Source of the DNA: Actinophytocola sp963840275
GTDB taxonomy: Bacteria; Actinomycetota; Actinomycetes; Mycobacteriales; Pseudonocardiaceae
Reading direction: 5' to 3'
DNA length: 64,000 nt
Assembly (NCBI GenBank): GCA_963840275.1
Contig: CAWIYK010000009.1
Coordinates: forward strand, 222,314-286,313
The translations under genes were made by a program, and so were the position numbers. The notes under the pieces are model-generated. The model saw only the letters and a list, made by a program, of their open reading frames with translations, was not told the origin of the DNA and did no database searches. Of this stretch, positions 52,764 to 61,549 are shown one piece after another; the stretch's first letter is position 1, and each line of letters starts with the position of its first letter.

Positions 52764-52871
52764 CTGTGTCATTGGCTCGCTCCGCTCGCGTATTCGCGGC
52801 CTGGTCCCGGCGTCTTCCCTCCTCCGTGCTCGGCCGCTCACCCACGCCCTCACTCACGGCGGTGACACCGG

Positions 52872-54554
52872 CTACACCGGTATGACAGTTGGCACGATCA
52901 TCGGGCGGCGGCGGTAGGTGTCGGCCACCCACTTGCCGACGACGCGGCGTACGGACTGTGCGATCCGGTGCGTGTCGGTGATGCCCTCGGACTCCGAGTG
53001 CGACAGCTCCATCTCGACCAACGACACGACCTCGTCGAGCGCCTTGGGGTCGTCGGAGAAGCCGCGGCCGGAGATCGTCGGCGGCGCGACGGCCCGGCCG
53101 GTGGTCGAGTCGACGGCCACGGTGATCGCGATGAACCCGCCCTCGCCGAGGACCAGGCGGTCCGACAGCGTCGACTCGCCGACGTCGCCGACCGACGAGC
53201 CGTCCACGTACACGTGGCCCACCTCGACACGGCCGCTGATGGCGGCGCGCCCGTCGACCAGGTCGACGACGACACCGTCCTCCGCGATGACGACGTGGTC
53301 GGGCGGCACGCCGGTGGCCACGGCGAGCGCCGCGTTCGCGCGTAGGTGCCGCCACTCGCCGTGGACCGGCATCACGTTCGACGGCCGCACCGCGTTGTAG
53401 AGGAACAGCAGCTCCCCCGCCGACGCGTGCCCGGACACGTGCACCTTCGCGTTGCCCTGGTGCACGACGTTCGCGCCGAGCCGGGCGAGGCCGTTGACTA
53501 CGCCGAACACGGCGGTCTCGTTGCCCGGGATCAGTGAGCTGGCCAGCACCACGGTGTCGCCGGGGTAGATCCGGATCTGGCGGTGCTCGCCCCTGGCCAT
53601 CCGCGACAGCGCGGACAGCGGCTCGCCCTGCGAACCGGTCGACACGAACAGCACCTCGTGCTCGGGCAGCTGCATCGCCTCGTCCAGCTCGACGAGCAAC
53701 CCCGGCGGCACCTGCAGCAGGTCCAGGTCGACGGCGATGCCCATGTTGCGCACCATCGACCGGCCGACCAGCGCGACCCGCCTGCCGTGCCGCGCGGCGA
53801 CGTCGAGCACCTGCTGCACGCGGTGCACGTGGCTCGCGAAGCACGCCACGATCACACGCTGCTGCGCGCGGGAGATGACGCCCTCGATCACCGGGCCGAT
53901 CTCCCGCTCGGACATCACGAAACCGGGCACCTCGGCGTTCGTCGAGTCTACGAGGAACAGGTCCACGCCCTCGTCGCCCAGCCGCGAGAAGCCCGCGATG
54001 TCGGTGAGCCTGCCGTCGAGCGGCAGCTGGTCCAGCTTGATGTCACCGGTGTGCAGGACCACGCCGGCCGGCGTGCGGATGGCGACCGCCAGCGCGTCCG
54101 GGATGGAGTGGTTGACCGCGAAGAACTCGCAGTCGAACTCGCCGAACGAGGCGCGCCCGCCCTCGGCGACCTCGACCAGGTTCGGGGTGAGCCGGTGCTC
54201 CTTGCACTTCGCGGCGACCAGCGCGAGCGTGAACCGCGACCCGACCACCGGCAGGTTGGGCCGGTGGCGCAGCAGGAACGGCAGCGCGCCGATGTGATCC
54301 TCGTGACCGTGGGTGAGCACGACCGCGTCGATCTCGTCCATGCGGGACTCGATGGCGCGGAAGTCCGGCAGGATCAGGTCGACGCCCGGCTGCTGGTCCT
54401 CGGGGAACAGCACGCCGCAGTCGACGATCAGCAACCGGCCGCCGTACTCGAAGACGGTCATGTTGCGGCCGACCTCGCCGATCCCGCCCAACGCGACGAC
54501 CCGAAGCCCCCCGTCGGCCAGCTTTCCCGGTGCGGCCAACTTCGCTTTCGTCAC
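52872..54554 (-). CDS. rnj: Ribonuclease J
   Basis: 560 aa metallo-beta-lactamase/beta-CASP ribonuclease with 5'-to-3' exonuclease and endonuclease activity in RNA processing and decay. Metal motif HGHEDHIG (82-89), later VNHSIPDA and LHTGDIKLD; beta-CASP motifs include FASHVHRVQQ, STGSQGEP and HVSGHAS with VMPVHGEWRHL. The C-terminal domain is present. GTG 54554 overlaps the dapA stop (GTGA). The dapA-rnj pair is conserved in mycobacteria (Rv2753c-Rv2752c). Confidence 0.95.
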   Translation of the reverse strand: MTKAKLAAPGKLADGGLRVVALGGIGEVGRNMTVFEYGGRLLIVDCGVLFPEDQQPGVDLILPDFRAIESRMDEIDAVVLTHGHEDHIGALPFLLRHRPNLPVVGSRFTLALVAAKCKEHRLTPNLVEVAEGGRASFGEFDCEFFAVNHSIPDALAVAIRTPAGVVLHTGDIKLDQLPLDGRLTDIAGFSRLGDEGVDLFLVDSTNAEVPGFVMSEREIGPVIEGVISRAQQRVIVACFASHVHRVQQVLDVAARHGRRVALVGRSMVRNMGIAVDLDLLQVPPGLLVELDEAMQLPEHEVLFVSTGSQGEPLSALSRMARGEHRQIRIYPGDTVVLASSLIPGNETAVFGVVNGLARLGANVVHQGNAKVHVSGHASAGELLFLYNAVRPSNVMPVHGEWRHLRANAALAVATGVPPDHVVIAEDGVVVDLVDGRAAISGRVEVGHVYVDGSSVGDVGESTLSDRLVLGEGGFIAITVAVDSTTGRAVAPPTISGRGFSDDPKALDEVVSLVEMELSHSESEGITDTHRIAQSVRRVVGKWVADTYRRRPMIVPTVIPV

Positions 54555-55564
54555 TGATGAACCTGCCCAGCGCTGGTGTGAGTGGTGGTGGCTACGTATG
54601 CGGCGGCCGCGTCGGCCCTGGCGACCCGTGCGGCGGCCACGTCGGACGGCGGCGCGTCGGCCAGCGGCACGCCCGCGCCGCCGAGGTCGGACCCGATCAG
54701 CGCGATCTGCTCCCGGGTCGCGGGCGGCAGCGGCAGTCGCGGGTCGCCGGCGTCCTGGCCGCGCAGCCGCAGCGCGGCCTTCGAGAAGATGACGCCGCCG
54801 ACCCGGCCCATCGCGCGGCACACCGGAAGCAGGCCGCGGTGGACGGTGCGGGCGGTGCTGACGTCGCCGTTCTCGTAGGTGTCCAGCATGCGGCGCAGGC
54901 GGCCGGCGACCACGTGCCCGATGACGCTGACGAAACCGACGCCGCCGACCGACAGCCACGGCAGGTTGAGCGCGTCGTCGCCGGAGTAGTAGGCGAGGTC
55001 GGTGCTCGCGATGACCTCGCTGCCCGCGAACAGGTCGCCCTTGGCGTCCTTCACCGCGACGATCCTGGGATGCTCGGCGAGCCTGCGCAGGGTGTCGACC
55101 TCGATGGGCACGACCGAGCGCGGCGGGATGTCGTAGAGCATGTTCGGCAGGCCGGAGGCCTCCGCGACCGCGGTGAAGTGCGCGAGCAGCCCGGACTGGG
55201 GCGGCCGCGAGTAGTACGGCGTGACGACGAGCAGACCGTGCGCGCCGGCCTGCTCCGCCTCGCGGGCGAGCTGCACGGAGTGCGCGGTGTCGTAGGTGCC
55301 CACCGACGCGACCACGCTGGCGCGGTCCCCGACCGCGTCGACGACCGCGCGGACCAGCTCGGCCTTCTCGTTGTCCGACGTGGTCGGCGACTCGCCGGTG
55401 GTCCCGCTGACCACGAGGCCGTCGTTGCCGAGGTCGACGAGGTGGTTGGCGAGGCTCTGCGCGGCGTCCAGGTCGAGCTTCCCGCTCGCGTCGAACGGGG
55501 TCACCATGGCGGTGAGCACCTGGCCGAACGGCCTCCCTGGCCTCGCAGTCGGGCACGTGTCCAT
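54551..55564 (-). CDS. dapA: DapA, 4-hydroxy-tetrahydrodipicolinate synthase
   Basis: 337 aa. It condenses pyruvate with aspartate semialdehyde in lysine and meso-DAP synthesis, feeding MurE. The GTTGE motif is at 54-58, the catalytic Tyr144 in LYDIPPRS, and the Schiff-base Lys172 in VAVKDAKGD. It is about 35 residues longer than typical because of an Ala-rich C-terminal tail. ATG 55564 gives the usual N-terminus near G-R-P-F-G-Q-V-L-T-A-M-V-T-P-F. Operon with rnj; downstream of a kinase gene by 10 bp. Confidence 0.95.
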   Translation of the reverse strand: MDTCPTARPGRPFGQVLTAMVTPFDASGKLDLDAAQSLANHLVDLGNDGLVVSGTTGESPTTSDNEKAELVRAVVDAVGDRASVVASVGTYDTAHSVQLAREAEQAGAHGLLVVTPYYSRPPQSGLLAHFTAVAEASGLPNMLYDIPPRSVVPIEVDTLRRLAEHPRIVAVKDAKGDLFAGSEVIASTDLAYYSGDDALNLPWLSVGGVGFVSVIGHVVAGRLRRMLDTYENGDVSTARTVHRGLLPVCRAMGRVGGVIFSKAALRLRGQDAGDPRLPLPPATREQIALIGSDLGGAGVPLADAPPSDVAAARVARADAAAAYVATTTHTSAGQVHQ

Positions 55565-55574
55565 GGGGAGGACG

Positions 55575-57035
55575 CTACTCCAGGGCGATGAGCGACTTCG
55601 TCAACTGGTCGCCGTCGGCGCGATAGAGCACGCAGTACAGCGTGCGCTGGTCGGTCCACGCCCGCTGCGCCGGGACCAGCGCGCGGAACCGCAGCTCGGC
55701 CTTGCGCTCGGCGTCGCCGGTGACCTTCTCGGAGTGGAACGCCATCGTGCACAGCCGCTCGGCGTAGGCGGCCAGGTCGGCGGCGCTGGGGTAGGCGACG
55801 TTCGGGAACTTGTCATACTCCCCCGGGATGGCGAACATCGTCCGGTACTCGTAGAACTGCAGGTCATGTGGTTTGTCGCACTCCACCTGCGCGCTGTCGA
55901 CGAGCTGGCGGCCCCGGTCGAGGGTGCCGTTGAGGCAGTTGCCCTCCGGATAGCTGTCCCAGTTCACCTCGCCGATGAAGCCGCCGTCGCCGTAGGTGAG
56001 CGTCGCGTCCAGGTTGGCCGCACGGCCGCTCGCGGGGTCCGGCTCGGTGCCGAGCCGGGTGAGGAAACCGCCCGCGAACAGGGTGGCGGCCAGCACCGCG
56101 GCGGCGCCGACGACGAGCCCGCGGTGCGTGCGGCGGGGCGGCGGCGCATACCGGGCGGTGGCCTGTGCGAAGGCCGCGACCGGTGTGGTGAGGCCGGCGG
56201 GCGGGGTGTTGGTGGCCTGCCCGAGGAGGCCGCGGACCTGCTCCGCGGACGGCCGGGCGTCCGGATGCGTGTTCAGCAACCCCATGATCACCGAGGCGAG
56301 CGGGCCCTGACAGCGGGTGAGGAACGGGACCTCGTTGAGGATCGCGTGCATGGTCGCGGCCGTCGACGAGCGCTCGAACGCCGCGTACCCCTCGACGGCG
56401 AAGAACAGGACGGCCCCGAGCGCCCACAGGTCGGAGCCCGCGTCGGCGTCCGTGCCGCGAAGGCGTTCCGGCGCCATGTAGACCGGGGAGCCGACGAGCA
56501 CGCCGCTGGTGGTCAGGCGCGGGTCGTCGACGGACTGCGCGATGCCGAAGTCGGTCAGCTTCACCCGGCCGTTGGGCAGCACCATGATGTTCGACGGCTT
56601 CACGTCGCGGTGCACGACACCGGCCGCGTGCGCGGCCTCGAGCGCCGACAGCAACTGCTCGGCCAGGCGTGCGACCACGTTCGGCGGCAGCGGCCCCTGC
56701 AGGCGCACCAGGTCGGACAGCGTGGTGGCCTGGATCAGCTCCATCACGATGAACGTGCCGCCGGCCTCCCGCACGACGTCGTACACGGTGACCACGCCGG
56801 GGTCGTTGAGCCGGCCCGCGGTGCGCGCCTCGCGCAGCACCCGCTCCTCGAAGACCGTGCGTTCGGCCTGGTCCACGCCGTCCGGCAGGTACAGCTCCTT
56901 GACCGCGACGCGGCGGCCGATCGTGCGGTCCTCGGCGAGCCACACGACACCCATGCCGCCGCGGCCGATCTCCTCCAGCATCGCGTACCGGCCGGCGACC
57001 AGGCGCTCACCGACCCGCACCGGCTCCTGCGTCAC
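55575..57035 (-). CDS. Receptor-like Ser/Thr protein kinase with septum-formation domain (paralogue 1)
   Basis: 486 aa. The PknB-type kinase has its Gly loop GRGGMG at 24-29, Lys46, HRDVKPSN at 142-149, DFG at 162-164, and APERL. A membrane helix (about 307-325) leads to an extracytoplasmic domain of about 160 residues with cysteines and the C-x-G-T-L-D-R-G ... V-E-C-D-K-P-H-D pattern of the septum-formation (Septum_form) family. I chose GTG 57035 because GGAGGAGG lies 5-7 nt upstream and the length then equals paralogue 2. It may sense an envelope signal; targets are unknown. Confidence 0.88.
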   Translation of the reverse strand: MTQEPVRVGERLVAGRYAMLEEIGRGGMGVVWLAEDRTIGRRVAVKELYLPDGVDQAERTVFEERVLREARTAGRLNDPGVVTVYDVVREAGGTFIVMELIQATTLSDLVRLQGPLPPNVVARLAEQLLSALEAAHAAGVVHRDVKPSNIMVLPNGRVKLTDFGIAQSVDDPRLTTSGVLVGSPVYMAPERLRGTDADAGSDLWALGAVLFFAVEGYAAFERSSTAATMHAILNEVPFLTRCQGPLASVIMGLLNTHPDARPSAEQVRGLLGQATNTPPAGLTTPVAAFAQATARYAPPPRRTHRGLVVGAAAVLAATLFAGGFLTRLGTEPDPASGRAANLDATLTYGDGGFIGEVNWDSYPEGNCLNGTLDRGRQLVDSAQVECDKPHDLQFYEYRTMFAIPGEYDKFPNVAYPSAADLAAYAERLCTMAFHSEKVTGDAERKAELRFRALVPAQRAWTDQRTLYCVLYRADGDQLTKSLIALE

Positions 57036-57099
57036 TCTGGCCTCCTCCATCCGGCTGTCACTCCGACCGGAAGAGAGGATCCTAGGTTCCCGCGATCGG

Positions 57100-57726
57100 T
57101 CACAAACCGCGGTCGAGCCCCCGGACGGCGGCGATCGAGGACTGCTCGCCGTCGAACTCGACCCGCACCGCGTCGCGGCCGAACGCGAACAGCAGCAGCT
57201 CCCCCGGCTCGCCGGCGACCGTCACGGTGTTCGGTCCGCGCCTGACCACGATCTCCGCGCCGTCCGGCCGGCGCAGCATCAGCCCCACCGGCGTCCTGCG
57301 CAGCGTCATCTTCCCGGCCCGCCGCAGTCCTTCCCACACGGCCGCGTCCCGCCGCTCGTCGGGCTTGCGCGGCTCCCAACCGAGCTGACCGCGGCGCGCG
57401 TCCTCGTGGTGGACGAAGAACTCGACGCTGTTGACCAGCTTGTCGACGACCCCGATCCTGGTCGGCCACCACACCGGCGGCCCGCCGCGGACCAGGCCGA
57501 CGAGCTCGCTCCACGGCCGGCGGGCGTAGTCGTCCTGCACCCGCTTGGTGTGCCCGGCGAAGGGCTTCAGCAGGATGCCGGGCGCGGCGTCGGGCCGGTG
57601 CTCGCGGACCACCAGGTGCGCGGCGAGGTCGCGGGTCTGCCAGCCCTCGCACAGCGTCGGCTGGTCGGGGCCGAGTTCGTCGAACAGGTCGCACAGCGCG
57701 CTGCGCTCGTCCGTGGCAACTGACAT
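57100..57726 (-). CDS. TIGR03085 family protein (maleylpyruvate isomerase/DinB-like fold)
   Basis: 208 aa. An N-terminal four-helix metal-binding fold with LCEGWQTRDLAAHLVVREHRP (read in parts; His37 and His43 are candidate metal ligands) and a later FFVHHEDARRGQLGWEPR segment. The C-terminal portion is beta-rich. The family is common in actinobacteria; a mycothiol-dependent activity has been proposed for its relatives but the reaction is unknown. It sits between the two paralogous kinase genes on the same strand. Confidence 0.8.
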   Translation of the reverse strand: MSVATDERSALCDLFDELGPDQPTLCEGWQTRDLAAHLVVREHRPDAAPGILLKPFAGHTKRVQDDYARRPWSELVGLVRGGPPVWWPTRIGVVDKLVNSVEFFVHHEDARRGQLGWEPRKPDERRDAAVWEGLRRAGKMTLRRTPVGLMLRRPDGAEIVVRRGPNTVTVAGEPGELLLFAFGRDAVRVEFDGEQSSIAAVRGLDRGL

Positions 57727-57750
57727 GGCCCGAGACTACCGGCGGGTAGC

Positions 57751-59211
57751 TCAGTTCGTCGGGACGACCTGGTCGCTCAGCTGCGCGCGGTTCCGGTCCC
57801 TGAGCAGGCAGTACATCGACCGGTCGTAGTCCTCGGTGGCCTCCCACGACGCGCGCGTCGGCACCAGCGACACGTAGGTCAGCGCGTCGCGCCGCCGCTG
57901 CGGCACCACGACGTCGTTGGTGAACACCAGCGCGCACGTCCGCTCCGCGACGGCGGTGAGCGTGTCGACGCCCGGGTAGGCGAGCACGTCGGACGAGGCG
58001 AGGTCGAAGCTGTAGGCGACCTCGAAGTCGTGCGTCTCGTCGCACGTCACGCTCGTCGGGTACTCCCGGCCGGCCTCGATCGGCGACCCGCCGCAGTTGC
58101 CCGGCGACAGGTTGAAGTCCGAGATCTGGCCGTCCTCGCCGAAGGTGAACGTCTCGCCCTTCGCCGGGTCCACCACCGGCTCGACGAGTCCGGTGCGGCC
58201 GGCGAACCAGCCGCCCGCGAACGCGCCGGCGACCAGCAGTACGACGAGCGCCACCAAGGGCCACGGGTTGCGGCGCTTCCCGACCGGCCGCGGTCCCCAG
58301 GCGACCTGCGTGGCGCCCGGCGCCGGGTACATCGCGGTGCCCCCGGACGTGATCACCGTCTGCTCGCCGGTCGGGTGGCCCTGGATCGCCTGGGCGAGCA
58401 GGCCGCGCACCTGCTGGGTGGACAGCCGCGCCTGCGGGGTCGGGTTGAGCAGGCCCATGATCACCGAGGCGAGCGGGCCACGGCAGCGGGTCAGGTACGG
58501 CACCTCGCTGACGATCGCGTGCATGGTCGCGGCCGTCGACGAACGCTCGAACGCCGCGTTGCCCTCGACGGCGAAGAACAGCGACGCGGCGAGCGCCCAC
58601 AGGTCCGACCCGGAGTCGGCCTGCGCGCCGCGGATCAGCTCCGGCGCGAGGTAGGTCGGCGACCCGATGAGCACGCCGCTGGTGGTCAGGCGCGGGTCGT
58701 CGACGGACTGCGCGATGCCGAAGTCGGTGAGCTTCACCCGGCCGTTCGGCGCCACCATGATGTTCGACGGCTTCACGTCGCGGTGCACGACGCCCGCGGC
58801 GTGCGCCGCCTCGAGCGCGGACAGCAACTGCTCGGCGATGCGCGCGACCGCGCCCTCCGGCAGCGGTCCCTGGTTGGCGACGATCGCGGCGAGCGTCGGC
58901 GCCTGGATCAGCTCCATGACGATGTAGGTCGCGCCGGACTCCTGCAGCACGTCGTACACGGTGACGACGCTCGGGTCGTTGAGGCGGCCGGCCGTTCTCG
59001 CCTCGCGCAGCACCCGCTCCTCGAGCACCTTGCGCTCGTCGAGCGGGACGCCGGCGGGCAGGTGCAGCTCCTTGATCGCCACGCGCCGGCCGATCGTGCG
59101 GTCCTCCGCGAGCCACACGACACCCATGCCGCCGCGGCCGATCTCCTCCAGCATCGCGTAGCGGCCGGCGAGCACCCGCTGCTGAGTCACCTGTTCGGGC
59201 TGCTGTGTCAC
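57751..59211 (-). CDS. Receptor-like Ser/Thr protein kinase with septum-formation domain (paralogue 2)
   Basis: 486 aa, the same length and architecture as the gene at 55575-57035: Gly loop GRGGMG, HRDVKPSN, DFG, a membrane helix near 315-335 and an extracytoplasmic domain with C-G-G-S-P ... T-C-D-E-T-H-D, again Septum_form-like. The kinase domains are very similar, the outer domains much less so, as expected for a duplication that diverged in ligand recognition. GTG 59211 is chosen by comparison; a GTG 21 bp downstream is possible. Divergent from the second polymerase gene across 33 bp. Confidence 0.86.
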   Translation of the reverse strand: MTQQPEQVTQQRVLAGRYAMLEEIGRGGMGVVWLAEDRTIGRRVAIKELHLPAGVPLDERKVLEERVLREARTAGRLNDPSVVTVYDVLQESGATYIVMELIQAPTLAAIVANQGPLPEGAVARIAEQLLSALEAAHAAGVVHRDVKPSNIMVAPNGRVKLTDFGIAQSVDDPRLTTSGVLIGSPTYLAPELIRGAQADSGSDLWALAASLFFAVEGNAAFERSSTAATMHAIVSEVPYLTRCRGPLASVIMGLLNPTPQARLSTQQVRGLLAQAIQGHPTGEQTVITSGGTAMYPAPGATQVAWGPRPVGKRRNPWPLVALVVLLVAGAFAGGWFAGRTGLVEPVVDPAKGETFTFGEDGQISDFNLSPGNCGGSPIEAGREYPTSVTCDETHDFEVAYSFDLASSDVLAYPGVDTLTAVAERTCALVFTNDVVVPQRRRDALTYVSLVPTRASWEATEDYDRSMYCLLRDRNRAQLSDQVVPTN

Positions 59212-59244
59212 CCGCAGGATGCTACTGCGCGCGATGATGGCCGT

Positions 59245-60273
59245 ATGGCGGCTTGGGTACTCCATGTCGACCTCGACCAGTTCATCGCCGCGGTCGAGGT
59301 GCTGCGGCGACCGTCGCTCGCCGGCCTGCCGGTGGTCGTCGGCGGGCGCGGCGACCCGACCGAGCGGGCCGTGGTGGCGACCGCGTCGTACGAGGCGCGC
59401 GAGTTCGGCGTGCATTCCGGCATCCCGCTGCGGCTCGCGGCGAAGCGGTGTCCGGACGCGGTGTTCCTGCCGCACGACCCGCCCGCCTACGAGGCGGCGT
59501 CGGCCGAGGTGCAGGCCGTGCTGCGGTCGTTCGACGTGGTGGTCGAGATCCTCGGCTGGGACGAGGCGTTCCTCGGCGTGACCACCGAGGACCCCGAGGC
59601 GGTGGCGCGCGCGGTGCAGGCGGCGGTGCTCGAGCGGACCCTGCTGGCGTGCTCGGTCGGCGTCGGCGACAACAAGCTGCGGGCGAAACTCGCGACCGGG
59701 TTCGCCAAGCCGGCCGGCGTGTTCCGGCTGACCAGGGAGAACTGGTTCGAGGTGATGGCCGACCGGCCGACGACGGCGCTGTGGGGCATCGGACCGAAGA
59801 CCGGCCGCAAGCTCACCGAACTGGGGTTCGCCACGGTGGCCGACCTGGCGCGGGCCGACGAGGAGGTGCTGGCCGCGCGGCTCGGGCCGCGCATGGGTCC
59901 GTGGTACCGGGAGCTGGCGCGGGGCGCGGGCAGCGCGGAGGTGACCGGCACGCCGTACGTGGCGCGGTCCCGCAGCAGGGAGACCACGTTCCAGACGAAC
60001 CTGGAGTCCCCGGCGGAGATCGCGGACCAGGTCGCGGTGCTGGCCCGCCGCGTCGCCGACGACGTGGTCGCGGAGGGCCGTCCGGCCGCCCGCGTCGCGG
60101 TGAAGATCCGGTTCGCGCCGTTCTTCACCCACACCCGCAGCATGACCCTGCCGGCGCCGACCGCCGACGCCGCGCTGCTGGAGAAGGCCGCGCTGGCGGT
60201 GCTGGCGAGGTTCGACCTGGACCGCCCGATCCGCCTGCTGGGCGTGCGAGCGGAGTTCAACGCCGACGAGTGA
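59245..60273 (+). CDS. Second Y-family DNA polymerase (DinB-like)
   Basis: 342 aa. LHVDLDQFIAAVE (about 6-18) and GWDEAFLGV hold the acidic catalytic residues; ALWGIGPKTGRKL is the thumb hairpin. A little-finger domain is present but short. Compared with dinB at 32530-33807 it is about 80 residues shorter, and DMDAFF is replaced by DLDQFI, as in the DinB2/DinP branch of actinobacteria, members of which incorporate ribonucleotides easily. Role: lesion bypass, unproven here. ATG 59245. Confidence 0.88.
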   Translation: MAAWVLHVDLDQFIAAVEVLRRPSLAGLPVVVGGRGDPTERAVVATASYEAREFGVHSGIPLRLAAKRCPDAVFLPHDPPAYEAASAEVQAVLRSFDVVVEILGWDEAFLGVTTEDPEAVARAVQAAVLERTLLACSVGVGDNKLRAKLATGFAKPAGVFRLTRENWFEVMADRPTTALWGIGPKTGRKLTELGFATVADLARADEEVLAARLGPRMGPWYRELARGAGSAEVTGTPYVARSRSRETTFQTNLESPAEIADQVAVLARRVADDVVAEGRPAARVAVKIRFAPFFTHTRSMTLPAPTADAALLEKAALAVLARFDLDRPIRLLGVRAEFNADE

Positions 60274-60300
60274 CCCGCCTGCGGACAACCGCCCGGCACG

Positions 60301-60690
60301 CTAGGCCTGCTCGACCTCGTGGCCCGCCTCGCGCAGCGCCCGCACCGCGCGGTCCAGGTCGGTCGCCTTCACCAGCACGTGGTCGGTGTCGAACGTGGAC
60401 ACCGCGAACAGGCTCACGCCCGCCGCGGCGAGCGCGCCGGCCAGCGCCGCCATGATGCCGGTCAGGCTGAACTCCAGCGGGCCCCGCACCGTCAGCAGCC
60501 GCCACCCGTGGTGGGCGTGCTCACTCTCGGGCGCGACCGAGGTCGGGCACACGATCGACACCTCGGTCGGCGTGCTCGTGACCGACACCAGCGCCGGCTC
60601 GGTGAGCGCGAACTCCGGTGTCGGGGTGTCCTTCGGAAGGCGGGCGACGGTGTAGTCCCCCGGCGCGATGTCGATCGCGAGCCGCTTCAC
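60301..60690 (-). CDS. ACT-domain protein
   Basis: 129 aa. A tandem ACT-like fold: the first part (R-L-A-I-D-I-A-P-G-D-Y-T-V-A-R-L) and the second (G-P-L-E-F-S-L-T-G-I-M-A-A-L-A-G-A-L-A) match the small CASTOR/ACT_7-type proteins. They may bind amino acids and act as sensors; no enzyme is attached. ATG 60690 begins 6 bp after the thyX stop on the same strand, so it is probably cotranscribed with thyX. Confidence 0.78.
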   Translation of the reverse strand: MKRLAIDIAPGDYTVARLPKDTPTPEFALTEPALVSVTSTPTEVSIVCPTSVAPESEHAHHGWRLLTVRGPLEFSLTGIMAALAGALAAAGVSLFAVSTFDTDHVLVKATDLDRAVRALREAGHEVEQA

Positions 60691-60696
60691 CCGGCC

Positions 60697-61449
60697 TCAG
60701 CCTTCGGTGACGAACGGGCTGGACGCGACCTCGGTACCGTCCGTCAGCGTGGAGATCACGAAGTCGTCGAACACGTTCGTCGCGGCCTTCTGCAGCTGTC
60801 GCAGGCATTCCACGGCCAGCTCGCGGATCTCGACGTCGGCGTGCTCGCTCGCGCGCATCGCGATGAAGTGGCGCCACGCGCGGTAGTTGCCGGTGACGAC
60901 GATGCGGGTCTCGGTCGCGTTCGGCAGGACCGCGCGGGCGGCCTGGCGGGCCTGCTTGCGGCGCAGCGTCGCGTTCGGCACGTCGGCGAAGCGCTCCTCG
61001 AGGCCCGCGAGCAGGTCGGTGTACGCGGCGACGCTCGCCTCCGCGGCCTTCACGAACTTCTCGTGCAGGACCGGGTCGCTCGCGATGACCTCCGGCTCGA
61101 CCATGGCCGCGTTCCGCTCCGGCACGTACCGCTGCGAGAGCTGCGAGTACGAGAAGTGCCGGTGGCGGATCAGCTCGTGGGTCAGCGAGCGGGAGATGCC
61201 CGTGATGTAGAAGCTCACCGTGCCGTGCTCGAGCACGGAGAGGTGGCCGACTTCGAGGATGTGGCGCAGGTAGCCGGCGTTGGTCGCGGTGACCGGGTTC
61301 GGCTTCTTCCACGACTGGTAGCAGGCGCGCCCGGCGAACTCGGCGAGCGCCTCGCCGCCGTCGGCGTCGGTTGACCACGGCACGTCTTCCGGCGGGAAGA
61401 ACTCCGTCTTCGCGATGAGTTGCACCTTGGGGGTCACCGTCTCGGTCAT
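60697..61449 (-). CDS. thyX: ThyX, flavin-dependent thymidylate synthase
   Basis: 250 aa. The ThyX motif R-H-R-x2-S-x4-S-x-R is present as RHRHFSYSQLSQR (95-107). It makes dTMP from dUMP with methylene-tetrahydrofolate, FAD and NADPH. Other conserved parts are CYQSWKKPNPVT, EVGHLSVLEHGTVSF and the NYRAWRHFIAMRAS segment. ATG 61449. It neighbours dapA and rnj, as in M. tuberculosis (Rv2754c), though two kinase genes, a polymerase gene and others are inserted between. Confidence 0.95.
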   Translation of the reverse strand: MTETVTPKVQLIAKTEFFPPEDVPWSTDADGGEALAEFAGRACYQSWKKPNPVTATNAGYLRHILEVGHLSVLEHGTVSFYITGISRSLTHELIRHRHFSYSQLSQRYVPERNAAMVEPEVIASDPVLHEKFVKAAEASVAAYTDLLAGLEERFADVPNATLRRKQARQAARAVLPNATETRIVVTGNYRAWRHFIAMRASEHADVEIRELAVECLRQLQKAATNVFDDFVISTLTDGTEVASSPFVTEG

Positions 61450-61513
61450 GCCCGAGAGCGTAGCCGGAACGGGTCGCTGACCAGGTCAGCAACACGTGCT
61501 GTCACCTCGACGC

Positions 61514-61549
61514 TTGACTGATGTCACTCATGACGTCATAGTGACATCA
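61514..61549 (+). promoter_or_regulatory. Promoter with nested palindromic operator, apparently leaderless
   Basis: TTGACT (61514-61519), a 17-bp spacer and CATAGT (61537-61542) form a good -35/-10 pair. The A of the ATG at 61549 lies 7 nt after the -10, so the transcript may start at the start codon; no Shine-Dalgarno is present. Overlapping are TGATGTCAC (61519-61527) and GTGACATCA (61541-61549), perfect 9-bp arms around the palindrome ATGACGTCAT (61530-61539). Likely autoregulated by the ribbon-helix-helix protein encoded just downstream. Confidence 0.7.
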
